Positions 1-6,457 of a DNA stretch of 6,931 nucleotides are shown here, piece by piece. The notes below the pieces were generated by a model that was given only the letters and a program-made list of their open reading frames with translations, was not told where the DNA came from and searched no databases. This DNA is from an uncultured Burkholderiales bacterium (GTDB lineage Bacteria > Pseudomonadota > Gammaproteobacteria > Burkholderiales > Burkholderiaceae_E). The position numbers were made by a program, and so were the translations under genes. The stretch covers positions 1 to 6,931 of the forward strand of contig CAIXXI010000070.1 in NCBI GenBank assembly GCA_903923345.1, read 5' to 3'. The number at the start of each line of letters is the position of its first letter. Position 1 is the first letter of the stretch.

Positions 1-2324
1 ACGCAATTGGAATTGCGCATGCCGTCTTTGGCAATTTTGTGGCGCAATGATTCCCAGTCCAAAGTGGTGGAGCGGTCCACATCTAAATAACCACCGCGCT
101 GCTCAGCCAGCAAACGGATGGAGTCCTGAGGCAGGATGCCGCGATCCCACAGCGAACCCTTGAAGCTGGCGTAGCGCCCACGTTCTGCAGCGAGTTCGGT
201 CGAGGCCCAGTAGGCGTTGTAGCAGACCGCCTCCATCGACCGGTCAGCGAATTCGATCGCCTCATGGCTGGCATACGGCACGCGCATCAGGTGCAGGCAG
301 TCCTGGAATCCCATGATGCCCATGCCAACCGGACGGTGTTTGAGATTGGAGTTACGCGCCTTGTTGACCGCGTAGTAGTTGATGTCGATCACGTTGTCGA
401 GCATGCGCATGGCGGTGTTGATCGTGCGCCGCAGCTTGTCGTGATCAAGGCTGTAATGCCCGTCTGCGCCACGGACCATGTGCGCCACCAGATTCACCGA
501 CCCGAGGTTGCACACTGCGATCTCGGAATCTCCAGTGTTGAGTGTGATTTCAGTGCACAGGTTGGAGCTGTGAACCACACCGACATGCTGCTGGGGCGAG
601 CGGATATTGCAGGGATCCTTGAAGGTGATCCAGGGATGGCCGGTCTCGAAGAGCATCGAGAGCATCTTGCGCCACAGCGCGCTTGCCTGGATGGTCTTGA
701 ACAGCTTGATTTCACCGTTGGCGGCTCGCTGTTCGTAACGCAGGTAGGCCTCTTCGAAGGCACGGCCGTACTTGTCGTGCAGATCCGTGCAATCGGCCGG
801 CGAAAACAGCGTCCAGTTGCCGTTTTCCATGACCCGCTTCATGAAGAGGTCCGGGATCCAGTTGGCGGTATTCATGTCGTGCGTGCGACGCCGGTCATCA
901 CCGGTGTTCTTGCGCAGCTCGAGAAACTCTTCGATGTCGAGGTGCCAGCTCTCGAGGTAGGCACAGACTGCGCCCTTGCGCTTGCCGCCCTGGTTGACGG
1001 CCACAGCCGTGTCGTTGACGACCTTGAGGAACGGCACAACGCCCTGGCTCTTGCCATTGGTGCCCTTGATGTGACTGCCCAGCGCCCGCACCGGGGTCCA
1101 GTCGTTGCCCAGGCCTCCGGCGTACTTCGCCAGCAAGGCGTTCTCCTTGATGGCTTCATAGATGCCATCAAGGTCATCGGCGACCGTGGTCAGGTAGCAG
1201 GAAGACAACTGCGAACGCTGCGTGCCCGAATTGAACAACGTGGGCGTCGAGCTCATGAAATCGAAGCTCGAGAGCAACTCATAGAACTCGATCGCACGCG
1301 CTTCACGGTCGATTTCACCGAGCGACAGACCCATCGCGACCCGCATGAAGAAGGCTTGCGGCAGTTCGATGCGCTGCTCGTCAATGTGCAGGAAATAGCG
1401 GTCGTAGAGGGTCTGCAGGCCGAGATAGGAAAACTGGTTGTCGCGGTCACCTTTGAGCGCGCGGCCCAGACGCTGCAGGTCGAATTGCTCGAGCTTCGCA
1501 TCGAGCAGGCCGGCTTCGACACCCTTGCGGATGAAGCGCGGGAAATAGTCTGCGTAGCGCTCGATCATTTCAGCGTGAAGCACCTCTTCACCCAGCACTT
1601 CACGACGCACCGTGTGCAGCAGCAGGCGCGCTGTGACCTGACTGTAGGCCGGGTCGGTCTCGATCAGGGCGCGTGCAGAGAGGATTGCCGACTTGTGAAC
1701 CTCCTCGATGGGGATGCCGTCGTAGAGATTCTTGAGTGTTTCGGCCAGTACAGCGCGTGGCTGCACGGTCTCTCCGAGGTGGGCGCAGGCCGCTTCGATC
1801 AGACCCGACAGGTGCGCCTCATCGAGAGGCCGCACGACGCCTGCGTCCAGCACGCCGATTCGCGGGCCTGCCGGGCGGCCATCCGCCGCCTGATCCGCGT
1901 GCCGGGCAGCGCGCTCTTGCGACCGCTTCTCCCGATACAGCACATAGGCCCGGGCGACTTCGTGCTCACCGGATCGCATCAGGGCCAGCTCGACCTGATC
2001 CTGGATGTCTTCGATATGGAAGGTGCCGCCGGCGGGCTTGTTGCGCACCAGGGATCCAACCACGCTTTGAGTCATCTGCTCGACCAGTTCGCGCACCCGA
2101 GCGGAGGCCGCGCCCTGCCCGCCACTGACCGCCAGGAAGGCCTTGGTCATGGCGATGGCAATTTTGCTCGGCTCGAAATTGACGACCGAACCGTTACGCC
2201 GAATCACCTTGAAATCGATCAGGCGGGCGGCATCGGCTCGATGAACTGAAGCGTCGGTCGAGGCGGCGAAACCGGTGACCGTCAGGGGGGTTGAACGCGG
2301 CGAAATGTCGGCGGCGGACTGCAT
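1..2324 (-). CDS. nrdA: Class Ia ribonucleoside-diphosphate reductase, large (alpha) subunit, two ATP cones; C-terminus outside window
   Basis: The product reduces ribonucleoside diphosphates to deoxyribonucleotides in the cytoplasm, together with the radical-generating small subunit NrdB. I translated 774 codons from the ATG at 2324-2322. A 35-residue polar leader precedes a first ATP cone (about 36-137, with VIRRNG at 40-45). A second cone-like domain (about 156-242) aligns with the single E. coli cone but lacks the usual basic-Gly nucleotide loop. The catalytic barrel follows. Visible active-site residues are Cys376 (SSCYL; E. coli Cys225), Asn588-Cys590-Glu592 in SNLCTE (E. coli Asn437, Cys439, Glu441) and Cys605 in EIAVCNLG (E. 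coli Cys462). The frame is still open at base 1, ending in MRNSNCV, so the roughly 150-200 C-terminal residues with the redox-active Cys pair, and nrdB, are missing from the window. The start is supported by AGGGAG at 2335-2340. The length and two cones match the Pseudomonas/betaproteobacterial NrdA type rather than the 761-residue E. coli form. Confidence 0.96.
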   Translation of the reverse strand, partial: MQSAADISPRSTPLTVTGFAASTDASVHRADAARLIDFKVIRRNGSVVNFEPSKIAIAMTKAFLAVSGGQGAASARVRELVEQMTQSVVGSLVRNKPAGGTFHIEDIQDQVELALMRSGEHEVARAYVLYREKRSQERAARHADQAADGRPAGPRIGVLDAGVVRPLDEAHLSGLIEAACAHLGETVQPRAVLAETLKNLYDGIPIEEVHKSAILSARALIETDPAYSQVTARLLLHTVRREVLGEEVLHAEMIERYADYFPRFIRKGVEAGLLDAKLEQFDLQRLGRALKGDRDNQFSYLGLQTLYDRYFLHIDEQRIELPQAFFMRVAMGLSLGEIDREARAIEFYELLSSFDFMSSTPTLFNSGTQRSQLSSCYLTTVADDLDGIYEAIKENALLAKYAGGLGNDWTPVRALGSHIKGTNGKSQGVVPFLKVVNDTAVAVNQGGKRKGAVCAYLESWHLDIEEFLELRKNTGDDRRRTHDMNTANWIPDLFMKRVMENGNWTLFSPADCTDLHDKYGRAFEEAYLRYEQRAANGEIKLFKTIQASALWRKMLSMLFETGHPWITFKDPCNIRSPQQHVGVVHSSNLCTEITLNTGDSEIAVCNLGSVNLVAHMVRGADGHYSLDHDKLRRTINTAMRMLDNVIDINYYAVNKARNSNLKHRPVGMGIMGFQDCLHLMRVPYASHEAIEFADRSMEAVCYNAYWASTELAAERGRYASFKGSLWDRGILPQDSIRLLAEQRGGYLDVDRSTTLDWESLRHKIAKDGMRNSNC

Positions 2325-2334
2325 GGATGGGAGG

Positions 2335-2340
2335 CTCCCT
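2335..2340 (-). promoter_or_regulatory. Ribosome binding site of nrdA
   Basis: AGGGAG on the minus strand lies 10 nt before the ATG at 2324-2322 and fixes that start. The SD is part of GGGAGCCTCCC, which could fold into a small 4-bp stem (GGGA/TCCC) with a GCC loop and partly hide the site. The folding is inference. Confidence 0.6.
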
Positions 2341-2418
2341 GATGTTTTGCGGGTGTTTTGACGGGGATTTCAACGCCTGACGCACACAATGCCGCGATCG
2401 CCATGAAATTCGGCTAGG

Positions 2419-2434
2419 GCACTAGATGTGGGGT
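2419..2434 (-). promoter_or_regulatory. Candidate NrdR box 1 upstream of nrdA
   Basis: Read on the minus strand this is ACCCCACATCTAGTGC. Against the remembered NrdR consensus ACACWATATWTNGWGT it matches at 11 of 16 positions, counting the free position, with the CTAGTG half strongest. NrdR is the zinc-finger/ATP-cone repressor that binds paired boxes in front of ribonucleotide reductase genes. The assignment rests on the gene context and on the partner box 31 bp away rather than on the single-site score. Confidence 0.5.
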
Positions 2435-2449
2435 CAGCGGGATGAATTA

Positions 2450-2465
2450 AGACTAATTCTAGTGC
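2450..2465 (+). promoter_or_regulatory. Candidate NrdR box 2 upstream of nrdA
   Basis: AGACTAATTCTAGTGC on the plus strand matches the NrdR consensus at 11 of 16 positions. It begins 31 bp from the start of box 1, leaving a 15-bp gap. That is the three-helical-turn spacing typical of NrdR operator pairs. It overlaps the TAGAAT element at 2456-2461 (minus strand), a position suited to repression of nrdA. Confidence 0.5.
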
Positions 2466-2485
2466 CTTCGGCCGCTCTCAAGCAA
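2456..2485 (-). promoter_or_regulatory. Possible sigma-70 promoter of nrdA
   Basis: On the minus strand TAGAAT (2461-2456) matches the -10 consensus at 5 of 6 positions. TTGCTT (2485-2480) lies 18 bp upstream and shares only the TTG of the -35 consensus. A TTGAGA nearby is a better -35 but sits at a poor 14-bp spacing. If this is used, transcription would start near 2449, giving a leader of about 125 nt before the nrdA ATG. The -10 lies within candidate NrdR box 2. The call is weak on sequence alone. Confidence 0.33.
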
Positions 2486-2588
2486 GCGTTGAGACGACAA
2501 ATTTTTCCCGATGTCTCAGTCAGTTATCGCCGCTTCCTCGCAAGCCGCATGGCGTCTTGATCTTCCTGAACACTGCCTGTCCACAAGG

Positions 2589-2618
2589 GGCTTTCCGGGC
2601 AACTCTCCCCGAAAAGCC
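2589..2618 (-). terminator. Stem-loop downstream of ampD, possible terminator without U-tract
   Basis: On the minus strand GGCTTTTCGGG and CCCGGAAAGCC form an 11-bp stem with a single G-U pair and an 8-nt loop (GAGAGTTG), starting about 53 nt after the ampD stop. No run of T follows on either strand (minus-strand continuation CCTTGTGG), so it is not a canonical rho-independent terminator. It may end or stabilise the pilSR-ampD transcript. The hairpin is clear; the termination role is inferred. Confidence 0.4.
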
Positions 2619-2670
2619 TCATGAATCATGGAGGGCGCGACACAATTCGATGATTGATGCGGGTCTCGCC

Positions 2671-3243
2671 TTAAAAGGGTCGGTCAAGGCCGCATGACTG
2701 CGTCATCTGCCCGAAACGATCCCAGTCGAATAGCGGCCCGGGGTCTTCCTTGCGGCCCGGTGCGATATCGCTGTGTCCGGCCACATGACGCAAGGGCCAA
2801 CGGTCAACGAGCGCGCGAGTCAGCCGCGCCAGCACCCGATACTGGGCGTCGGTGAACGGTCGCTCCGAATTGCCCTCGAGTTCGACGCCGATCGAAAAGT
2901 CATTGCACCGATCGCGGCCCATGAACCGGGAAACACCGGCATGCCAGGCGCGCGCCTCGCAGGAAACGAACTGGATCAGCTCGCCGTGACGTCGAATCAG
3001 GAAATGCGCTGACACCCGAAGTCCTTCGAGTGAAGAGAAGGTCGGGTGACTCGTCGGATCCAGGCGATTCAGAAACAGCTGCTCGATGGCCGGTCCAGTG
3101 AAATGACCGGCCGGCAGGCTGATGTGATGGATCACCAGCAACTCGACCGCCTGACCGGCCGGGCGTTCATCCCAGTTAGGCGATGGCGATCGGCGAGCCG
3201 TGTCGAGCCAGCCGTCGGGATCGAAGGCGTCTCGCCGCCTCAC
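2671..3243 (-). CDS. ampD: 1,6-anhydro-N-acetylmuramyl-L-alanine amidase AmpD
   Basis: This 190-residue cytoplasmic zinc amidase (amidase_2 family) splits the lactyl-amide bond of 1,6-anhydro-MurNAc peptides that return from cell-wall turnover. In many bacteria its loss induces AmpC beta-lactamase through AmpR. The zinc ligands are His39, His157 and Asp167, with Glu121 (IGVELEG) and Lys165 (RKEDPGP) as the catalytic pair. RVSAHFLIRRHGELIQFV (76-93) and AWHAGVSRFMGRDRCNDFS (99-117) are close to E. coli AmpD. There is no signal peptide, as expected for AmpD rather than AmiD. Residue 40 is His where E. coli and Citrobacter have Asn in the VxHN motif. The start is GTG (3243-3241), overlapping the pilR stop as GTGA with no separate SD, so translational coupling to pilR is likely. 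No ampE follows. Confidence 0.95.
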   Translation of the reverse strand: MRRRDAFDPDGWLDTARRSPSPNWDERPAGQAVELLVIHHISLPAGHFTGPAIEQLFLNRLDPTSHPTFSSLEGLRVSAHFLIRRHGELIQFVSCEARAWHAGVSRFMGRDRCNDFSIGVELEGNSERPFTDAQYRVLARLTRALVDRWPLRHVAGHSDIAPGRKEDPGPLFDWDRFGQMTQSCGLDRPF

Positions 3244-4823
3244 TGCATGCCCAGACGCTGCATGCGGTGTCGCAGCGCGCGAAAGCTGATCCCGAGCAGA
3301 CGGGCCGCGGCGGTCCTGTTCTGGCGGGTTTTCTCCAATGCCCGTCCGATGGCCTCGCGTTCCAGCCGCTCGAGGTAATCGGGCAGCGACGACGGAACGC
3401 CGTCTCCGGAAATGAGCAAAGAACCGGTTGCCGCCCCGGGCTCCAGTGCGTCGCCCGATCGGTCAGCAGAGGGATCATCGACCGCGTCCCCATCGGCGGC
3501 CGACTCATTTTCGGTTTCCTCGGCAAACGTCGATCGCAGGCCGAGATCCTCGACATTGATAAGCTCGCCGTCGGAAAAGGCCAGCGCGCGCTCGAGGATG
3601 TTTTCGAGTTCCCGGACATTGCCCGGATAGGAATAGGCGCACAGGAATTTCAGCGCGACCGAAGACAGAGCGGGTGTCTGCGCCAGGCCGGCTCGGGCAG
3701 CCAATCGACTCAGCATGGCGTGCGCCAGGAGCGGCACGTCGGAGAGCCGCTCGCGCAGCGCAGGCATTCGCAACTCGATGACATTGAGACGGTAGAACAA
3801 GTCCTGGCGAAACCGTCCCTGAACGACGCAGTCAGACAGATTCTGATGGGTTGCGCTCAAGATGCGCACATCCACGGGCTCTTCGAGCGTGGCGCCAACT
3901 CGCCTCACGGTGCGCTCCTGGATCGCCCGCAACAGCTTGACCTGCATCGCCAACGGCAGGTCGGCCACTTCATCCAGAAACAGGGTGCCGCCGTTGGCCG
4001 CCTGGAAAAAGCCGATGCGGTCCTGGTCGGCGCCGGTGAACGCGCCACGGCGGTAGCCGAAGAACTCCGCCTCCATCAGGGCATCGGGTATCGCGCCACA
4101 GTTGACTGCGACGAAAGCCTGCGTGGCGCGTGGGCCGCTTTGATGGATCAGGCGTGCGGCGAGTTCCTTTCCCGAGCCCGACTCACCGGTGATCGCGACC
4201 GGCGCCATGCTGCGCGACAACCGCTGGACGGTTTCGCGAACCGAGGCGATCGCCTCGGATGCGCCGATGAGCAAAGCCATCGAGCCTCGTCGGGCGCTGT
4301 CATCCGACAGCGGCTCAGTCAGGTCAGGCCGGGCTGAGTCGGGCTCAGTGGGCGCACCTGCGCCCACCGGCCTGGGCGCAGGCGTCGACCCGGGGCGACC
4401 CGGTGCCGCCTGCGGAACCCTCAGGGCTGATCGCACCAGTGCCCGCACCGCATCGAGCCCGACTGGCTTGGAGAGATAATCAAACGCACCCGCCTTGAGT
4501 GCAGCAACCGCATTTTCCGCACTGCCGAACGCGGTGATCACGGCCACCGGCGTGTTCGGACTGAGCGCGCTGATCTCGCTGATCAGCGACACCCCATCCC
4601 CATCAGGCAGGCGCATGTCGGTGATGCACAGATCGAAGGCAGTCGCGGCGATCAGCCGGCGAGCGCTGCTCAGGTCGGCCGCACAATCGACATCCAGCCC
4701 CATGCCGACCAGGGTCAGCTCCAGCAACTCGCGCAGGTCGGCCTCATCGTCGACCACCAGCACGCGCGGGGAGCGTGCCGAGCGCGACGGCGGACGGGGG
4801 GATGGATCAGGCGGAGGCGTCAT
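3240..4823 (-). CDS. pilR: Type IV pilus two-component response regulator PilR (sigma-54 activator)
   Basis: This 527-residue NtrC-class regulator should activate RNA polymerase-sigma54 at pilus promoters when phosphorylated by PilS. The receiver domain (about 20-135) has the acidic pair Asp25-Asp26, phosphoacceptor Asp69 (ITDMRLPDGDG), Thr97 and Lys119. A Pro/Ala-rich linker (137-180) leads to the AAA+ domain (about 184-420) with Walker A GESGSGKE (213-220), the sigma-54 contact loop GAFTGA (260-265), Walker B GTLFLDEV (279-286, Asp284-Glu285), the Arg region GRFRQDLFYRLNV (336-348) and YPGNVRELEN (399-408). An acidic linker (434-463) precedes a Fis-type helix-turn-helix (about 483-527, ending RTAAARLLGISFRALRHRMQRLGMQ). 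It is longer than the roughly 445 residues of Pseudomonas PilR, mostly through the linkers. The ATG overlaps the pilS stop as ATGA. Another NtrC-type regulator is possible, but the six-TM kinase partner and PP0621 neighbour favour PilR. Confidence 0.9.
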   Translation of the reverse strand: MTPPPDPSPRPPSRSARSPRVLVVDDEADLRELLELTLVGMGLDVDCAADLSSARRLIAATAFDLCITDMRLPDGDGVSLISEISALSPNTPVAVITAFGSAENAVAALKAGAFDYLSKPVGLDAVRALVRSALRVPQAAPGRPGSTPAPRPVGAGAPTEPDSARPDLTEPLSDDSARRGSMALLIGASEAIASVRETVQRLSRSMAPVAITGESGSGKELAARLIHQSGPRATQAFVAVNCGAIPDALMEAEFFGYRRGAFTGADQDRIGFFQAANGGTLFLDEVADLPLAMQVKLLRAIQERTVRRVGATLEEPVDVRILSATHQNLSDCVVQGRFRQDLFYRLNVIELRMPALRERLSDVPLLAHAMLSRLAARAGLAQTPALSSVALKFLCAYSYPGNVRELENILERALAFSDGELINVEDLGLRSTFAEETENESAADGDAVDDPSADRSGDALEPGAATGSLLISGDGVPSSLPDYLERLEREAIGRALEKTRQNRTAAARLLGISFRALRHRMQRLGMQ

Positions 4824-6454
4824 CTTCCGGGGGTCGCCTGCGGCTCGATGATGAATGCACTGCTCATTGGCGGATTATCGCCCTTTGGCCGGTAGCGCAG
4901 ATTCGCGCCGTTGGCCGCGCACAGTTCTCTGGCCAGGTACAGGCCCAGGCCCGTGCCACGCGACTCGGTGGTGAAGAAGGGCTCGAAGAGTTGGGCACGA
5001 TGCGCCTGCGGCACGCCGGGCCCATCATCGCAAACCCGCAACATGGGGCCCTCATCCGTCATGGCCCATTCCAGCCGCACCGCCCCCGGGTGTTCGCTGG
5101 CATGGCGCAGTGCGTTGCCCAGCAGGTTGACCAGCACTTGTCGCAGGTTGCCCTCATCGAACCAGATGGTGTCCTCGCAGTCGATGTGCGCTTCGATTCG
5201 ATTGGAAGGCGTGCCGGTTTGCGCCAGGACGTCGAGCATCACCGATTCGACGAAGGGGCGCACACCGAGCGCTTGCGGCGTGCCGGCACCCCGGCGCGAG
5301 ATCGACAACACATCCTCGATGATCCGATCGATCCGCAGGCAGTTGCCTTCGATGATGCTCGAAAAGCGCTGCTGCTGAGGCGATTCAAGGCCCTCGCCGA
5401 GCAGGCCGTTGGCATGTCGGATCGCCGACAGCGGATTGCGGATCTCATGCGCAATCGAGGCCGACAGCCGCCCCATCGAGGCCAGTTTGAGCTGCTGCGC
5501 GCGCTGCTCGACCCGATTCAGGTCCTCGAGGATGACCACCTGATCCACATGCCCCTCACCGACCCGATCAGCGATTCGCAATCGCCGAGCCCGGATTCGA
5601 CGCCCGGCCCCGGCTGATGCGCCCGGCACGGAAAATTCCACGCCATCCTGAGCACCCGCCCCGCGATCGCGGGTCCCGAGTGCGGCGCGCAGCAGCGGCA
5701 AACCGGGCAGACTCGCTTCAGGCCCCGCAAGGCCAGACAGCATGAGGCGAGCCGAGCGATTGATTGCCCTCGGGTCGCCCTGATCGGAAAACACGACCAC
5801 GCCCTCTGGCAGCTCGCTGATGACCGCCTCGGTGATCGCCAGTTGCCGGCGCAGTTCGGCACCCCGCTGGTCCGCCAGCCGTTGCTGGGTATCCAGTCGG
5901 ACAGCCAGCCAGTTCACCACGACAACGATGGCCATCAGGGCCGCGCCCATCACGCCGGCTTGAGCGACGGCCGCCTCGTCGACGTCGCCCCTGAACCAGT
6001 GCACCCCGCTCATCGTGACCAGCATCAGCGCCGAGATGGCCGCAAAGAACAAGGCCCTGCGGGCGGTCATCAGGATCGCGGCGCCGGCATTGGGCAGGAT
6101 CAGCAAGACGGCCAGGCCGCTTCTGAGGCCGCCCCCGGCGTCGATCAACAACGACAGTGCGACCAGATCCACCGCAATCTGAATGGCTGCCACGGTCTGC
6201 AAGCCCACGCGGCCAGGGCGCGACAAGGGTAGGAACAGGCCCGCGAGCAGCAGATACCCGCCGGTCAGAACCAGAAAACGCGGCCCCTCGAAGGCCATCG
6301 AAGGCTCACGGTTGCCCAGCAGCGCAGGGGCATAGGCCAGCAGCACCGAGGCGACCACGATCCGTGCGAGCGCGAAGTACTTCAGTGAACGCCAGTGAGC
6401 CCAGGAATCGTCGCGGTCGGGATCGGCCGGGGCCGGGTCGCCACGCCCACTCAT
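4820..6454 (-). CDS. pilS: Type IV pilus sensor histidine kinase PilS
   Basis: This 544-residue inner-membrane kinase is the partner of PilR. After a short charged cytoplasmic start come about six hydrophobic segments (roughly 28-46, 60-77, 86-105, 112-130, 134-151 and 164-185) with almost no periplasmic sensor domain, as in PilS, which senses pilin within the membrane. A coiled stretch and a PAS-like region (about 205-310, ELPEGVVVFSDQG at 214-226) follow. The kinase core has the H-box SIAHEIRNPLSA with His336, the N-box LRQVLVNLLGNALRHA (437-452, Asn443 and Asn447), the G1 box CDDGPGVP (475-482), the F-box LFEPFFTT (489-496) and the G2 box RGTGLGLYLAREL (499-511). All catalytic boxes are intact. 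The start lies 3 nt after the PP0621 stop with no strong SD, so it is probably coupled. The length is close to the roughly 530 residues of Pseudomonas PilS. Confidence 0.92.
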   Translation of the reverse strand: MSGRGDPAPADPDRDDSWAHWRSLKYFALARIVVASVLLAYAPALLGNREPSMAFEGPRFLVLTGGYLLLAGLFLPLSRPGRVGLQTVAAIQIAVDLVALSLLIDAGGGLRSGLAVLLILPNAGAAILMTARRALFFAAISALMLVTMSGVHWFRGDVDEAAVAQAGVMGAALMAIVVVVNWLAVRLDTQQRLADQRGAELRRQLAITEAVISELPEGVVVFSDQGDPRAINRSARLMLSGLAGPEASLPGLPLLRAALGTRDRGAGAQDGVEFSVPGASAGAGRRIRARRLRIADRVGEGHVDQVVILEDLNRVEQRAQQLKLASMGRLSASIAHEIRNPLSAIRHANGLLGEGLESPQQQRFSSIIEGNCLRIDRIIEDVLSISRRGAGTPQALGVRPFVESVMLDVLAQTGTPSNRIEAHIDCEDTIWFDEGNLRQVLVNLLGNALRHASEHPGAVRLEWAMTDEGPMLRVCDDGPGVPQAHRAQLFEPFFTTESRGTGLGLYLARELCAANGANLRYRPKGDNPPMSSAFIIEPQATPGR

Positions 6455-6457
6455 GGC

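Larger units (their letters stand above)
2418..2466. repeat. Perfect 9-bp inverted repeat framing the candidate operator
   Basis: GGCACTAGA at 2418-2426 is the exact reverse complement of TCTAGTGCC at 2458-2466, with 31 bp between the arms. The arms are the strong outer halves of the two candidate NrdR boxes, so the boxes face each other as mirror images. The repeat is seen directly; the operator role is inferred. Confidence 0.85.
2325..2670. other. Intergenic region between ampD and nrdA
   Basis: These 346 bp separate the ampD stop codon from the nrdA start. I see no credible coding frame on either strand. The half near nrdA carries a paired palindrome (candidate NrdR operator), a possible promoter and the nrdA ribosome site. 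The half near ampD carries an 11-bp stem-loop at 2589-2618. Between them, TGAGAC at 2490-2495 and GTCTCA at 2513-2518 form a short inverted repeat around an A/T-rich stretch (2498-2507), with no assigned role. Confidence 0.75.

Noticed and set aside
264..2249. Long 661-codon plus-strand open frame opposite nrdA
   Set aside because: The minus strand here encodes NrdA with all catalytic residues. The plus-strand product has no recognisable domain and arises from high-GC codon bias.
2453..2466. Possible sigma-54 promoter (GGCAC-N5-TTAG, minus strand) ahead of nrdA
   Set aside because: It has the GG of the -24 box but lacks the invariant GC of the -12 box (TTAG rather than TTGC). nrdA is also not a known sigma-54 target.
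2577..2585. DnaA-box-like CTGTCCACA upstream of nrdA
   Set aside because: It matches TTATCCACA at only 7 of 9 positions, and is single and far from the start. DnaA control of nrdAB is known in E. coli, but one weak site is not enough.
2640..2655. Another NrdR-like match, ACACAATTCGATGATT, near the ampD stop
   Set aside because: It scores similarly in raw matches but only one half fits, it has no partner at 31-32 bp and lies far from nrdA. It also shows that single-site scores are weak, so the paired spacing carries the argument for the other sites.
3183..4337. 384-codon plus-strand open frame
   Set aside because: It lies antisense to the complete pilR and the 5' end of ampD and its product resembles nothing. 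It is a shadow frame.
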